Made by a program: the position numbers and the translations under genes. 64,000 nucleotides of DNA from Cantharellus purpuraceus. Its lineage: Eukaryota; Basidiomycota; Agaricomycetes; Cantharellales; Hydnaceae. Under the pieces are notes generated by a model, which saw only the letters and a program-made list of their open reading frames with translations, had not been told where the DNA came from and ran no database searches. The stretch lies in the NCBI GenBank assembly GCA_025174535.1, contig JALBUN010000022.1:248001-312000 (forward strand). The letters are read 5' to 3'. Below, piece after piece: positions 1-10,100 of the stretch; positions within the stretch are counted from its first letter, which is position 1, and each line of letters starts with the position of its first letter.

Positions 1-327
1 CAGTCTGAATCCACCCCTCTATGCTCACTCCATTCCTACCCATCAATCACTTGGTCAGTTGACTCAAGGGATACTGCATGTGCCGTAGAGGATTATAACC
101 TCCCATCTCCACCTCCACAAGTTCATTTCCCCTTCTGGCATCGTAATCCATCAAGACACCAGACATACTACATCGGGGACCCTCTATTCATTGGCAACTA
201 TGACATACCATACGCCTTCCAAGGGCTTGCTGGTAAAGTCACCTATGAGGGAGGGGAGATGATACTTGGAGCAGTTTTCAGCACAAACGATCTCATATCC
301 CCCAGAGAGTTCAACATCCCACTTTAA
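1..327 (+). pseudogene. 3' end of an unknown ORF of an LTR-A element (partial)
   Basis: An open frame enters from the left edge and runs 108 codons to TAA. It is followed by about 130 nt, a polypurine tract and an LTR, so it is the last ORF of an LTR element. I see no RNase H, integrase or chromodomain motif, so it is not an ordinary pol C-terminus. Its pattern W-S-V-D, a PPP stretch, Y-x-IGDPLF, PYAF and a final EF-x2-PL resembles the ORFs in the palindrome at 58.1-60.1 kb (W-S-L-D, PPP, Y-A-IGDPIF, PYTF, EF-x2-PL). Family unknown. The N-terminus lies outside the window. Confidence 0.45.
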
Positions 328-455
328 GAATCACCATCAACACTTGTCACAGGCTCTACTTTGGCAGAGAGTGAGAAGGGACCTTGCAGAGTGCTTCAGG
401 GTGTCTCTCTCTTGAGATGGACAGGACGATAGTGCATATTGAGACGACATGCATT

Positions 456-468
456 AAGAGGGGGGTGA
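456..468 (+). other. Polypurine tract of the LTR-A element
   Basis: A purine run (AAGAGGGGGGTGA) lies directly before the TG that opens the LTR at 469. This is the expected plus-strand primer position and fixes the element's sense direction as plus. Confidence 0.6.
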
Positions 469-840
469 TGTCAGGGTTCAAATGAGTCATATTCTATTTT
501 TAGTATTTTCTCTTGACGCCCCTATCAGCACAGCCTGTCAGGGTGTGTCTCCCCTATTTCATTGCCCCTATCACTTCCCCTATCCTTCCTCCCTATTATT
601 CCCCTATCTTGGTTCTCCTATCCGTCTCCATCATTTAGTATAAAGACTTGCCTTGGTGCAGTGTGATCCCCTCAGCTTGATCTCTGAGGATATCCACTGT
701 ACCAGGTAAGTCCCATGTATTTATCAGAAACAGCTGTATAGACTGAGGATATCCACTGTACCAGCTGGCATTATCTTTTATCGGCTCTCATCTATTGAGT
801 ATCTTATTGTTGTGGCCTCGTCATCAGCATCGCCCTCACA
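469..840 (+). repeat. 3' LTR, family A (372 bp)
   Basis: Begins TGTCAGGG and ends CCCTCACA. It matches the solo LTR at 59079-59426 over its length; that copy is shorter mainly by one small deletion. Downstream sequence at 841 continues in an older gypsy pol copy, so the LTR-A element inserted into it. The 5' half of the element is outside the window, so its target-site duplication cannot be checked. Confidence 0.75.
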
Positions 841-1677
841 TGGGGGGATAGGGATGGTCAGATGAAGCCTGTGGCCAAGTTCTCATCTATGAATGTTTGG
901 AGAGCAAGTAGCTCTTTTTATGATAGAGAGTAGATAGGGCTGAGCAGAGGTGTTACGCACTAGGTCCAATTGGGGGTTGGAGATTGGGTTGGAGGTTTGG
1001 TCAGAGTCAGAGAAGGAGTCGGTTACATCATGGGGGTTGGAATGGACTTGGCTTCAGCTTATGTGCTGCGCCCTCACTAATACCAGTGTCCAAGATTTCA
1101 GAGACAGAGTATGACTTAGAGAGTTAGGATTGGACTTAGGAACTAGGCATGATTCGATATTCAAACTGGGGAATGAAGTCCCCAGTCAGGCAACTTAAAT
1201 ACATATTTGAAATCTAATAATAATTACTCTGGTGATGGGTCTCTGAGGCCGATGGCCTTACATGAGTATGTCTGAGTCTGATGGGGACGGATGTCCAGGT
1301 TCCTATGGTGATGCTGATGCATCAATTGGAACCAGAGATGGATGGGCGGAATTGGCGGTGACAATTGGACAGGTAGATGGAGATGTGGTGGTTTCCAAAT
1401 GGAGTATAGATTTCATGTGCATGGGGATCTGAGTGGATTGGACGGGGATCTGGGCATTAATGAATATAGTCATAACAAGAGGATGGAGTTGTTGTCCGGC
1501 TCAATCTTGAGATTGTATGGTCAATGTTCCCTAAGGAGTCAGCTTTGGACTTGCTGAATACATCAGCAAACTCATGGTACTCTTTAGGAACCATAGATAG
1601 GTCCAGTGGAGTGGATCAAGCAGAGCATGCAGTGAGAAGGATCAGATCAGAGAGGTGAACCTGGAATGTTTGATTCT
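841..1677 (-). pseudogene. Ty3/gypsy pol fragment (protease-RT junction)
   Basis: The minus strand of 841-950 and 1478-1677 matches the region of the better-preserved gypsy copy at 50.26-50.55 kb, including the protein stretch VPKEYHEFA and the LTNATG-free linker between protease and reverse transcriptase. It is cut at 840 by the LTR-A element and interrupted by a solo LTR-B at 951-1477. Homology stops near 1677, where it is fused to unrelated sequence. Non-functional remnant. Confidence 0.65.
951..1477 (-). repeat. Solo LTR, family B (copy B1), TSD AGAGG
   Basis: Reads TGTTACGCACTAGG to CATAACA on the plus strand. Sense is taken as minus because, in copies with internal sequence, the polypurine tract lies next to the CATAACA end. 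It is flanked by a perfect 5-bp duplication AGAGG (946-950 and 1478-1482). The gypsy copy near 50.36 kb shows the matching uninterrupted site. Confidence 0.85.
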
Positions 1678-2035
1678 TAGCATTAGAGTGTTCTGATAGA
1701 ACAGTGAGGCAAAAGGGCACTTCTTGGTGTGATTTAAACTTACACCCACTTGATGGCATGAGTTCTGCGGTAGCGACATACAACCGTCGCATACGGGGTT
1801 TGGGACACTGCTTGCATGTGACTTCATATGCACTTATAACCACAAAGAGCGCAGGTTTCGAATTGCGTCTCCTCCCTATCGCTTTGCCGCCTTCCTTTGC
1901 TTCCTGGTCTGCACGGTCTGCAGTTAGCTCCTTGAATATCTGTGCATCCGCGTAGTGTGCCGCGAATGTTGAGTGCTTGTTGCTCAGCACCCAGCGTCCA
2001 TACCCCTGAGCGAGTCCCCGAATCGACGCAGGCAA
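1616..2035 (-). CDS. Chimeric hypothetical ORF ending in gypsy sequence
   Basis: A 139-codon frame whose last 17 or so codons (TFQVHLSD onward) come from gypsy protease-linker sequence. The first 120 codons match nothing I recognise. A CPKP stretch with basic residues is visible but is not diagnostic. It may be a fortuitous fusion at the gypsy deletion breakpoint. Confidence 0.15.
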   Translation of the reverse strand: MPASIRGLAQGYGRWVLSNKHSTFAAHYADAQIFKELTADRADQEAKEGGKAIGRRRNSKPALFVVISAYEVTCKQCPKPRMRRLYVATAELMPSSGCKFKSHQEVPFCLTVLSEHSNAKNQTFQVHLSDLILLTACSA

Positions 2036-3170
2036 AGTGAGTCGTCTCCACCATAGTCTAAGTCGTTCTATATCCAGTATTCTACGTCTTGAATTATGTG
2101 TACTCTCATGCGAGGTTTTCGGGTATATGCAAGAACATCCTGAGTGTTTTGGTATCGCCGTTGCGCCACTTCCACCGTCGACCGTCGACTACTTGACCGT
2201 TTGCTGGGCTACCGATGACTGTGTTCTATTTATGCAATCAAGACAACTATAAATTAAGGAGTTGAAATCGGTGAAGTTTACAAGACATAATTATGGTCGA
2301 GGCGGTCAAAGTGTGGGAGCTTTGGTCTCACATGAAGCACCAAGAGCTAGGGCAATGCAGTGCCCTCCCGGTGTGAGACGACACTTAGCGAGTCGCCAGC
2401 GTCCTCCGCCTTCTTTGATGCTCCATCGTAAACCAGATGAGAATATGGTAGAGTTGGCGGAGTAATCTCGCTCTTGGAAATTGTCCAACGATCAATCACG
2501 CGTGGCTAATAATCGAACAACTTCTATGAGACTGGGACCGATGTGCGTAAGTAACATGGCTTAGGGTGCTGTGTTCCGAGGGGATCCGCCATCAACATTG
2601 CATGCTCAAGTATTCGCCTATACGAATAGTAGAAGCCAACCTGGTTTAGCTGTACCTGTAGATATGGCGCCATCAAAGTGAATGAAAAATTCATATCATC
2701 ACAGAAAACTTGATCCAATTCTCCACTCCCACACGCAGGGGTACCATCGGAAAGCCTAGATCTGAGAGGTGGGCTCAGAAAAAAAAGTGGCACCAAGCTA
2801 TGAAAAGCCTTCAACATTCAAAGAGTGTCAAGAGAAGGGATCGGGGTCTCTATAGGCTCATGGTCGGAACGGATGTTTTCAATTATCACCTTTGTCTTGA
2901 CACGAGGTATGAGCTTTATGAAGAGGCCGGTATGAGGTTACGGTGCGTTTCAGCTAGACTGAGGTGAGTATTTGATATGTCTAGTGCAGATGTTCAATCA
3001 ACACAACGATGAGTCGAGCCATTCTAAAAAGGGCCAACGAGCTATACCTTCATATTGTGATCTAAAATATCTGCCATGTTCCCTTGACAGTGGCGCAAAA
3101 ATATGCATAGTTCAAAAGAGTTCAAACGACATCGGGACTGTTCCACTTGTTGGCGGTGCTGCGGAGTCCA
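2036..3170. other. Intergenic region, no gene recognised
   Basis: Only short frames without recognisable motifs, and no repeat shared with the rest of the window that I can see. A short CTTCAAG microsatellite lies just downstream near 3219-3241. Confidence 0.4.
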
Positions 3171-3829
3171 TTGGCTTGAAGTTCCCACGCTTCATGTTCA
3201 AATGTTCATGTATCATGCTTCAAGCTTCAAGCTTCAAGCTTCATCTCCCACATTATATCTCAATCAAGAGGCTACTTCTTATGCATATTCCGGAACTGCG
3301 CCGCTTCAAATCAAATATCACACCTGTGCCACAAGCAGACTTATGGAAACTGGAATTATAGCGCTAACACAGGTTTTTAGGAGTCGTGCATGCAAGCCTT
3401 ATAATGACGGTATAGTGCTGGAATTAATAATGCTTCGCCGCATGGCTATTCTGTCTCTGAATTGGCTGTTGTGTCGTAGGATGGTGCCGCGTCCACAAAT
3501 GTTGGGGTGATGCTCTCAAGGAAGACCGTCCATGCTCCAGAAATTCCGTTGGCTTGAAGTTCCCACGCTTCCTGCGTCGTCACCCAGGTTATGTCTCAAT
3601 CAAGAGGCCACTTCTTACGCATATCCCGGAACTACGCCGCTTCAAACCAAATATCACACCTGTGCCACAGGCAGACTCATGGGCTGAGATTATAGAATCA
3701 ACACATGGTGTGACACAGGTTCAAGGAGCCGTGTATGCAAGTCTTGTAAGGATACAGTATGTAGGATGGCACTGCATCCACAAATGTTGGGGTGATGCTC
3801 TGAAGGAAGACCGTCCATGCTCCAGACTC
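3171..3829. repeat. Tandem duplication upstream of the hydrophobin gene
   Basis: Two head-to-tail copies, 3171-3548 and 3549-3829. Both start TTGGCTTGAAGTTCCCACGC and both end near CCGTCCATGCTCCAG. The first copy is longer by internal insertions, including a CTTCAAG microsatellite. The block ends about 210 bp before the hydrophobin start codon, so it may form part of that gene's upstream region. Confidence 0.75.
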
Positions 3830-3963
3830 TACCGGCTCCCCAAATGCACCATCACATGGAAGTGTTGATTCTACATTAACACGGGTGTTCCCACCCCACA
3901 AGTCGTCTTTCAGCACTATCGATTTCTGTTTACGTTTGTTGAACCACCTTCAAGGCTTGAACC

Positions 3964-3972
3964 TATATAAGG
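3964..3972 (+). promoter_or_regulatory. TATA box of the hydrophobin gene
   Basis: TATATAAGG lies about 70 bp upstream of the ATG at 4042, a normal core-promoter position for a strongly expressed fungal gene. Confidence 0.7.
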
Positions 3973-4041
3973 CCTTTGGTTTTCTCGAATTCTCTTCAGT
4001 TCCTCAATCACCACCGTCAAACTACCATCTGATTTCTCAGT

Positions 4042-4621
4042 ATGTTCTCCAAAGTCCTCCTTGTAACCCTCCTTTCCTCTGCCCTTGCGACCGCTACCAG
4101 GACAATCAATGCCGGTTCGCCCAAGCCGAGGTGCGTATAGCAAACCTCTCAGGCAGCAGGTCGTTAATCGCCATGAATGTTTTATTCACCAGTCCTGAGC
4201 CCATCAGCCAGTGCAACACTGGGGGCGCTCAATGCTGCAAGAGTTCTGCCAAGGCCACTGACCCGGAAGTCACCAACATCCTTCACTCGCTTGACGTCGT
4301 CGTCAAGGGTGTCGACGTTCTCGTTGGGTGAGTATCTGGAAAATATTAGCATAATGTGACATCCTTTTCTGACGTGATATATTTCAGTCTCACCTGTACA
4401 CCTATTGCAGTCCTGTAAGTGTTGTCGTTTGTGATTGTTCTCGGTACATGGTCTGATGGTTACTTCTGTGCACAGCGGGACTGCTCCCAACTGCGCTCAG
4501 AAGCCCTTGTGCTGCGAGAACAACAGTTTCAACGGTCTCGTATGTATGCTTCCCCATGCCATTGTTCCACATCTCACCTTCGATATAGATCAACATTGGC
4601 TGCACTCCTATCAGTCTTTAA
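4042..4621 (+). CDS. Class I hydrophobin
   Basis: Small secreted amphipathic protein that self-assembles at air-water interfaces on hyphae and fruit bodies. I assemble five exons: 4042-4130, 4193-4327, 4388-4414, 4476-4539 and 4589-4621, all with GT-AG introns of 49-62 nt that join in frame. The product is about 115 residues. It has an N-terminal signal peptide (MFSKVLLVTLLSSALA) and eight cysteines in the hydrophobin order: single, pair, single, single, pair, single (QCNTG, QCCKS, LTCTP, PNCAQ, LCCEN, IGCTP). The long spacing after the first CC pair fits class I. A TATA box lies 70 bp upstream and a duplicated block before that. It seems intact. No neighbouring hydrophobin is visible. Confidence 0.93.
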
Positions 4622-5323
4622 GTTGGATATCTGGTCGGATGACTCTTCATATTCAAAAACTGTTCCACTCGAAGTGCCCTAGTTCTTACGAAATATATGC
4701 TTTGTTTCCCAGTATACTCTCCGATCTCGACTTGCTGAGATCACGTTTATGCTAGCCGAACTATATCAGAAGCAAGCTATTATCGTCTACACGGAGCATG
4801 CTATTGAAGTCAGGTTCATTGCATTACAGCTCATTAAGCGGTGGCTGCAATGCTAAGTGTATGATGAGTCGGCGTGAATGGCGCTAATACTACAAACGTC
4901 GTGACAACTGCCGACACAGTATTTCTATGTCTTGTTCGAGCATCGATACCATATTCCCCTTGGAGGAAATTTGAGCACTCGACAGGTGTTATGGTATATC
5001 TGAACAAAAGTTGTTGCTTCCGACCATTATGTCAGGTACAGCGAAGTGAGCTGACACACCGGACTTCTACACATGTAAACTTCTACATCACGCGTATCCA
5101 TCCCCCTTCACACCAGTTAGAGCATCAGACACTGTGAAAGAAGCTGGAGACGACGTGCTTCGCGCCCTGAATGTTCTGCACTGAATCATTGCTGACTCGG
5201 GAAAGCCGGGGCATACCTAACAAGTACAATATCAAGTCAGATGGGTTCAAAGACATCATGGTACTCATCCCTATCAGTCCTATGTAAGGCATAAACTACT
5301 TCACCTAATTCACCTAATAACTT
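4622..5323. other. Intergenic region, hydrophobin to laccase
   Basis: No convincing coding frame, repeat or RNA gene. The convergent genes on either side share it as 3' flank. Confidence 0.4.
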
Positions 5324-8300
5324 GGTAAAAGTAACGTTGTAGTCACTCATAGTAAGTTATGTTAAAACAAATAGTGTCCTTTCAAAGAAAACATGAAATG
5401 CGCCTCTACTGCAGAGAAGGATCCAGAGTATTGTAGATCGGACTATTTGCTGTCATCAGTATGTGGACATGACTGATCTAGAAGACTGACCAAAGCTGGC
5501 TCCAAGCCGCGCTGGTGACGACGGATTGGTTACCCGAGCGCTGGGCGGCTGGCGCTTCACCAAAGATGACAGCAAGGCCGCTGCGATGAGGCCTTCGTAA
5601 AAATCCGAGAAATCCAATATAAACACACTCACGCTTCTAAGTGCCAGTCAATGTGGCTGTAAGATAATGCAGCGGTCATAACGATGGTCTAGTTTAGGAT
5701 TCTCACGTTACGTACCAATGCAAGAACCTGTTCATGGTACCTTAACTCAGCCACTTGAGATGAGGTGTCCAAACGACTCACCAGGGACCTGGGTTACTAG
5801 TAAAGAACCGGAAGGTGGTGTTACCTCCATTGACAGCGACGACATCTCTGGGGATGTATGTTGATCAGTTTATCATACCAGTCTCAAACCATCTTGACAG
5901 ACCGTCGCGGTGGCTAATGATACAAATGTCAGGGATGAACGAAGAGAACGAATCTAAATGAGACCTCACGTTTTTGAAATTAGTGACATTGGAGTTAGTG
6001 GACCTGATTACGTCGAATGCATGCCCATGGAGGTGGATCGGATGCTGGATGCGCACATTCTTAAAAGGGCTTACTGTACGGCAATGGAAGATGAAAGACA
6101 TACAGCACCACCCCCAGGAATTGAAACCTCAACAATAGCATTTTGTGGGAGCAATACCATGTTCTCGTGTGGCAAAAAGTCATTGGGAGATGACGCGCCG
6201 CTGAGAATCTGTAACAGAGCGGGAATGGCAGGAGGTTCAAAGGAGATACCATTGATTTCAAAATATGGGGGGTTTGGCTATAATAATAGTATGAAAATAC
6301 GTTTATAATATCTTCAAACAATTTCTCACCACAGAAATAACCATATCAAAAGAAAAATCAGGAGGTACATCGCCACCTGGGGAACCTGGATTGATGAGAG
6401 CCTGCATGCATGTCAGCAGAGTGATTGACATAATATCAGGACGACATACAGCTAGATCTTGCTCGAGAAGGAGATCAGTAGCGGTCGAATTTGTTGAGCC
6501 ATCGGGTTCCGCATCGGGTGCCCCAGCGTATCGGAGAATAGCCAGTGTAAGATTGGGATTTACTACGCAGATCCCTTCCATGAGCCCTGTGTAAGTGTGA
6601 TGCACTCTATTGCAAGGCTTACAGTTGGGATTTCCTGCGGAGCCTGCTACGCCGCCTGTTGGGGGAGCACGAATCCCTGGAATCAACGTAGCATAATGAG
6701 ATTGGAACAACATGAGGAAATTTAGGGGGACGTACAGTAATTGGCCACAGGTTGATTCGCAGTGAGCTACCAATCGTAATATTAACAACTGATAGCACAA
6801 ATTGCCACAAGCCTAGCTTACGACAGCCGAATATCTCTGGGCTGAATGTAGCATGAGCCTTCAATCTTTTAAATAATGCCAAACCAGATGCTTACCGGCG
6901 AATATATCAAAGGAGCCAACGGTGTGAGGTACGTGCGCATTCCCGTCTGCCTCGCTGTAACATGGATAAGATTAGTCGTAAAACAACTAGAGGGGCTCTT
7001 ACATGATCGTGAGATTGTGTTTGTCGATGGAAACCGTGAAAAATGGCCGGCAAGCGATGTTTAAAAACTGTGAAGATTACTGTGAGTGGCGACAAATGGG
7101 AAAGATAGGATAAAAGGACCCTGAGCCGGTAGCGCTTCCCAGCTACGACGTTTACCACGGCGAATGGAGTCTCCGGACCACCTACGTATCTTCCTTTTCC
7201 CTATGAAAACTACATCGTTTCCGCAGTTAAATTAAAATAATAATATACTTACATTGATAGTTCCTGCATCTGGAATGGGATCAACAGCATCGTTGAAAAA
7301 CTGTTGTTGGAGAGCTGGTGCTGGGTTATGATAGTAATCGGCGAGCTGGATTATGGTGGATTCTGATATAGCGTTGAGTAACATTCCTGACATGAACAGT
7401 TTCCATACCATCATCAACGTCATATAGATATGCCTGTGGATCATCGGGATCTAATTAAGCAAATCATTAGCGTTGTTCCACGTTCGACTGAGGTATACAC
7501 ACACCATAGATGATAAAAGCGCCACGCAGTCCGTCGCAATACTGAGTGGAGAGATGGCTGTGATACTAAGAAAGTGGAAAATTATTACAGATTCAAGCCA
7601 AATAGAGTTCGCACGAACCCAATAAGTTCCTGTGTCGCATTGTAAGTATACTGGCGAAGTGCTGTAGAGGATTCGTTTTCGAACACTGACCAGTCTGCCC
7701 GGCGAGTTGAAAGTCATAAAGGAAGGTTTGGTTTGGAGAAATTGGACACTGAATCACAACAAATTAATAATCGGAGACTCGGAATTTCAGAACGAAAACA
7801 CCTGAGTGACCATGGCCGGTCCGTCATTTCCTGCAGACCTGGCTTGGAAGATACCATGCCAGTGCTATCACGAGGTTAATGATGTACTAGGCGTATAACT
7901 GTTCATGTGTTACGAACAATTGAGGTGCTCCGGCGCATCGTCGGGTTGGTGAGTGAAGCCGTGACATTAATCTAGTTAAGATAGATTATTGGCATAAATC
8001 GATATCCCGTGTTGGGAGAGAAACAGACCTAGTATGCCCGTCACAGATATGAGAATGTATGCGATACAGTATAACGGCTATAGATATTACCTGGACATGG
8101 TCACCCTTGGTAAATTTGAGCACAGGACCTGGAAAGGTGCCATTTGCAAGGACACCACTTGTATTGAACCCATCATTGTCTACTTTGAACGAGAACAGAG
8201 AAAGGTGATGGACGTACATTCTCTCAAATCCATCAGCACTCATGGCCGCATTAACGACAGGTAGTTGAGTTAGCACCGTTGCACCGTAGGTAGACCCAAC

Positions 8301-8463
8301 GGTGCACAAGCCCAGGGTAAGCATAAAAAAGCGAAGCAGTGCCATGCTGAAGATGGCACGAGTACAGTTTGAGTCGTCGAAGTTGTACCATTCTTATAGC
8401 TAGCCGTTGGCAGAATTGACGCAAAGAGCCACAAAGGTGTTTGTTTTGGTGATGTGAAGCAGA
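5324..8463. repeat. Segmental duplication, copy 1 (laccase block)
   Basis: About 3.1 kb matching 43973-47105 in the same orientation, including all exons, introns, about 150 bp of 3' flank and about 120 bp of promoter. Similarity starts near GGTAAAAG at 5324 and fades about 30 bp after GGTGTTTGTT near 8440. The copies lie about 38.6 kb apart. Confidence 0.85.
5478..8345 (-). CDS. Laccase (multicopper oxidase), copy 1
   Basis: Secreted multicopper oxidase that oxidises phenols while reducing oxygen to water. I assemble about 24 exons, several very short (GTYW, PPRR, FLHC), all joining in frame from ATG at 8345 to TAG at 5478-5480. The N-terminus is a signal peptide (MALLRFFMLTLGLCTVGSTYG). 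Copper motifs are complete and in order: HWHGIFQ (L1), YWYHSHLSTQYCDGLRG (L2), HPIHLHGHAFDV (L3), HCHIDWHLEAGLAVIF (L4). The residue ten after the L4 cysteine is Leu, the T1 axial position. It ends SQLWSVF. A TATAAGA lies about 50 bp upstream of the ATG, and the promoter area holds direct repeats. Its duplicate lies at 44.1-47.0 kb. Exon borders are read by eye and a few could shift. Confidence 0.9.
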
Positions 8464-9225
8464 GGAATGACCAGGCATAGAAAGAGAGCCGTTCCGGATC
8501 GGAGGGTACGGGCTCATAGCCATTGACACTGCAAAAGCGCTTGTACATTTAGTGGAAAGGAGGCTTCGTAGCGGAGCTATGTATCCAACCCCTTGGGAAT
8601 GGATGGAGAAACCAATGTCATGGAGTTGGTATATCAGGTACCATCAAGGTGAGCGCGCGTGTAGGCGGTGTTGCTGCTATTACTGGCCACAACAAGACAG
8701 CGAGCTTCTTGTTTCCTCAATGAAAATAAGCTATGAGATAGACCCTGATAAAGCCCGATGTAAAACATGAAACAGGAGGTAATTCAATCGTCGGAAATTT
8801 ATCACAGCGTCTGAATGTGGAATCGAGAGCCGTCCTGTAACTTGCTATGTCGACAACCTTGTGAGGATGTGGCATTTCAACACTAAACACCTGTCCAAAA
8901 ATAAACCCAGTTTCAATGTCTGCACTCCAAATACGGGCCAGCGCGTCTTGACGTCACAGCCGAGCTGCGAATGAAGAAGCATGGGTCACGTTATACCTGA
9001 ATTCTTGCTTCTCTAATGAAAAGAAGCTATGAGATAGAACCTGATAAAGCTCGATGTAAAACATGAAACAGGAGATAATTCAATCGTCGGAAATTTATCA
9101 CAGCGTCTGCATCTGAGGAACTAGTCAAAGAGAACGGTGTTTAGCTGCTCCGCTCTCTCCTTCATCACTTACATTAGTCGTCGATTCTTATAGCTAGCCG
9201 TTGGTGGAATTGACGTTCAAAGAGA
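8391..9225. repeat. Interleaved direct repeats in the laccase upstream region
   Basis: Two repeat pairs. A ~40-bp block starting TTCTTATAGCTAGCCGTTGG occurs at 8391-8430 and again at 9185-9225. A ~110-bp block (8704-8813 and 9002-9110), sharing AAGCTATGAGATAG and TCGTCGGAAATTTATCACAG, occurs twice at ~298-bp spacing. The first 40-bp copy contains the laccase core promoter (TATAAG just upstream of the start). No gene is visible in this stretch. Confidence 0.75.
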
Positions 9226-9453
9226 GCGGAGTTTAGTTATGCTCCGCTCTTGTAAGAGTTCGGACTTCGAAGCATTTAGTACAACCAGTAGACTGACGGA
9301 AATGTTGCAGGGTGACGCGACGATGACCAATTGTTTGGTCTTCTTTGACGTCTGACTGTACATGTAGACGGGGGATCCGTGGGAGAGGTTCATCTTCGAC
9401 TCCCATGAATCCCAGACTACTCATACGTAACGCGGAATGCGATCCAATTCTAT

Positions 9454-9468
9454 CAGGTTATGGGCCCC
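9454..9468 (+). other. Candidate copia-type primer-binding site
   Basis: CAGGTTATGGGCCCC closely matches the complement of the anticodon stem-loop of initiator tRNA-Met, with one mismatch. Copia-type elements are known to prime on a half tRNA from this region. It lies 34 bp before the gag ATG, the expected place. Confidence 0.5.
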
Positions 9469-9501
9469 GGCATCTGACCGGGACAAAAGGAACATATCAC
9501 C

Positions 9502-10020
9502 ATGACAGACATCGATACTGAGAATACCAGAACCACCAAACTCACCAGCATGCAGGGCAAGCTCATGACAGCCAATGCACGGCGGATTACTATCGGTGAA
9601 TTGGAAAAACCCAAAGATGCAGCTGAAATCATGAAGTGGATACTCAAGAGAGAGGAAGCAGCTGGTATCATACTCAGGTTGCTTACCCATATGCAATATG
9701 TACACGTAGAAGGCTTCATGGACGATCCCACAGCTATGTGGAGGCGCCTTAAGAGCGCACATCAACCACAAATAGCTAATAGCAGGTACCATACAATGCA
9801 GAAGTTACTCAATACCCACAAGGATGATGCTGAGTCCCTAACTGAATACTTTGTCCACATAAATGTAGCAACAAACAACTTCATTGCCCTAGTACCCAGT
9901 TCCCTAATGGTATCTGAGATCATAGGTGAAATTGGGGTTCATGCAGCAATATCAGGATTAGATCAGGTGGAATATGGGGGATTTACATCATCCCTTCTCT
10001 TACTAGGGAGCCTAGATTGA
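9502..10020 (+). pseudogene. Ty1/copia gag-like fragment (UBN2 type)
   Basis: A 172-codon frame with the UBN2 gag pattern: a helix with AMWRRLKSAH, then MQKLLNTHKDDAESLTEYFV and a conserved ISGL segment. Gag forms the capsid of virus-like particles. A candidate tRNA primer site lies just upstream. The zinc knuckle and all of copia pol are missing. After TGA at 10018-10020 comes about 80 bp of unclear sequence and then gypsy reverse transcriptase, so the element was cut by deletion or by the gypsy sequence. Confidence 0.6.
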
Positions 10021-10100
10021 TGCACTGTAGCAACAGCTCTCCAAAACAAAGACATGAAATGAGAAAACTCATCTCATCTGCTGCTCTTGCAGCCTCTCAT

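Noticed and set aside
5865..6101. Laccase 1 as a fragment because individual frames are short
   Set aside because: All four copper motifs and the stop can be joined through GT-AG introns in frame.
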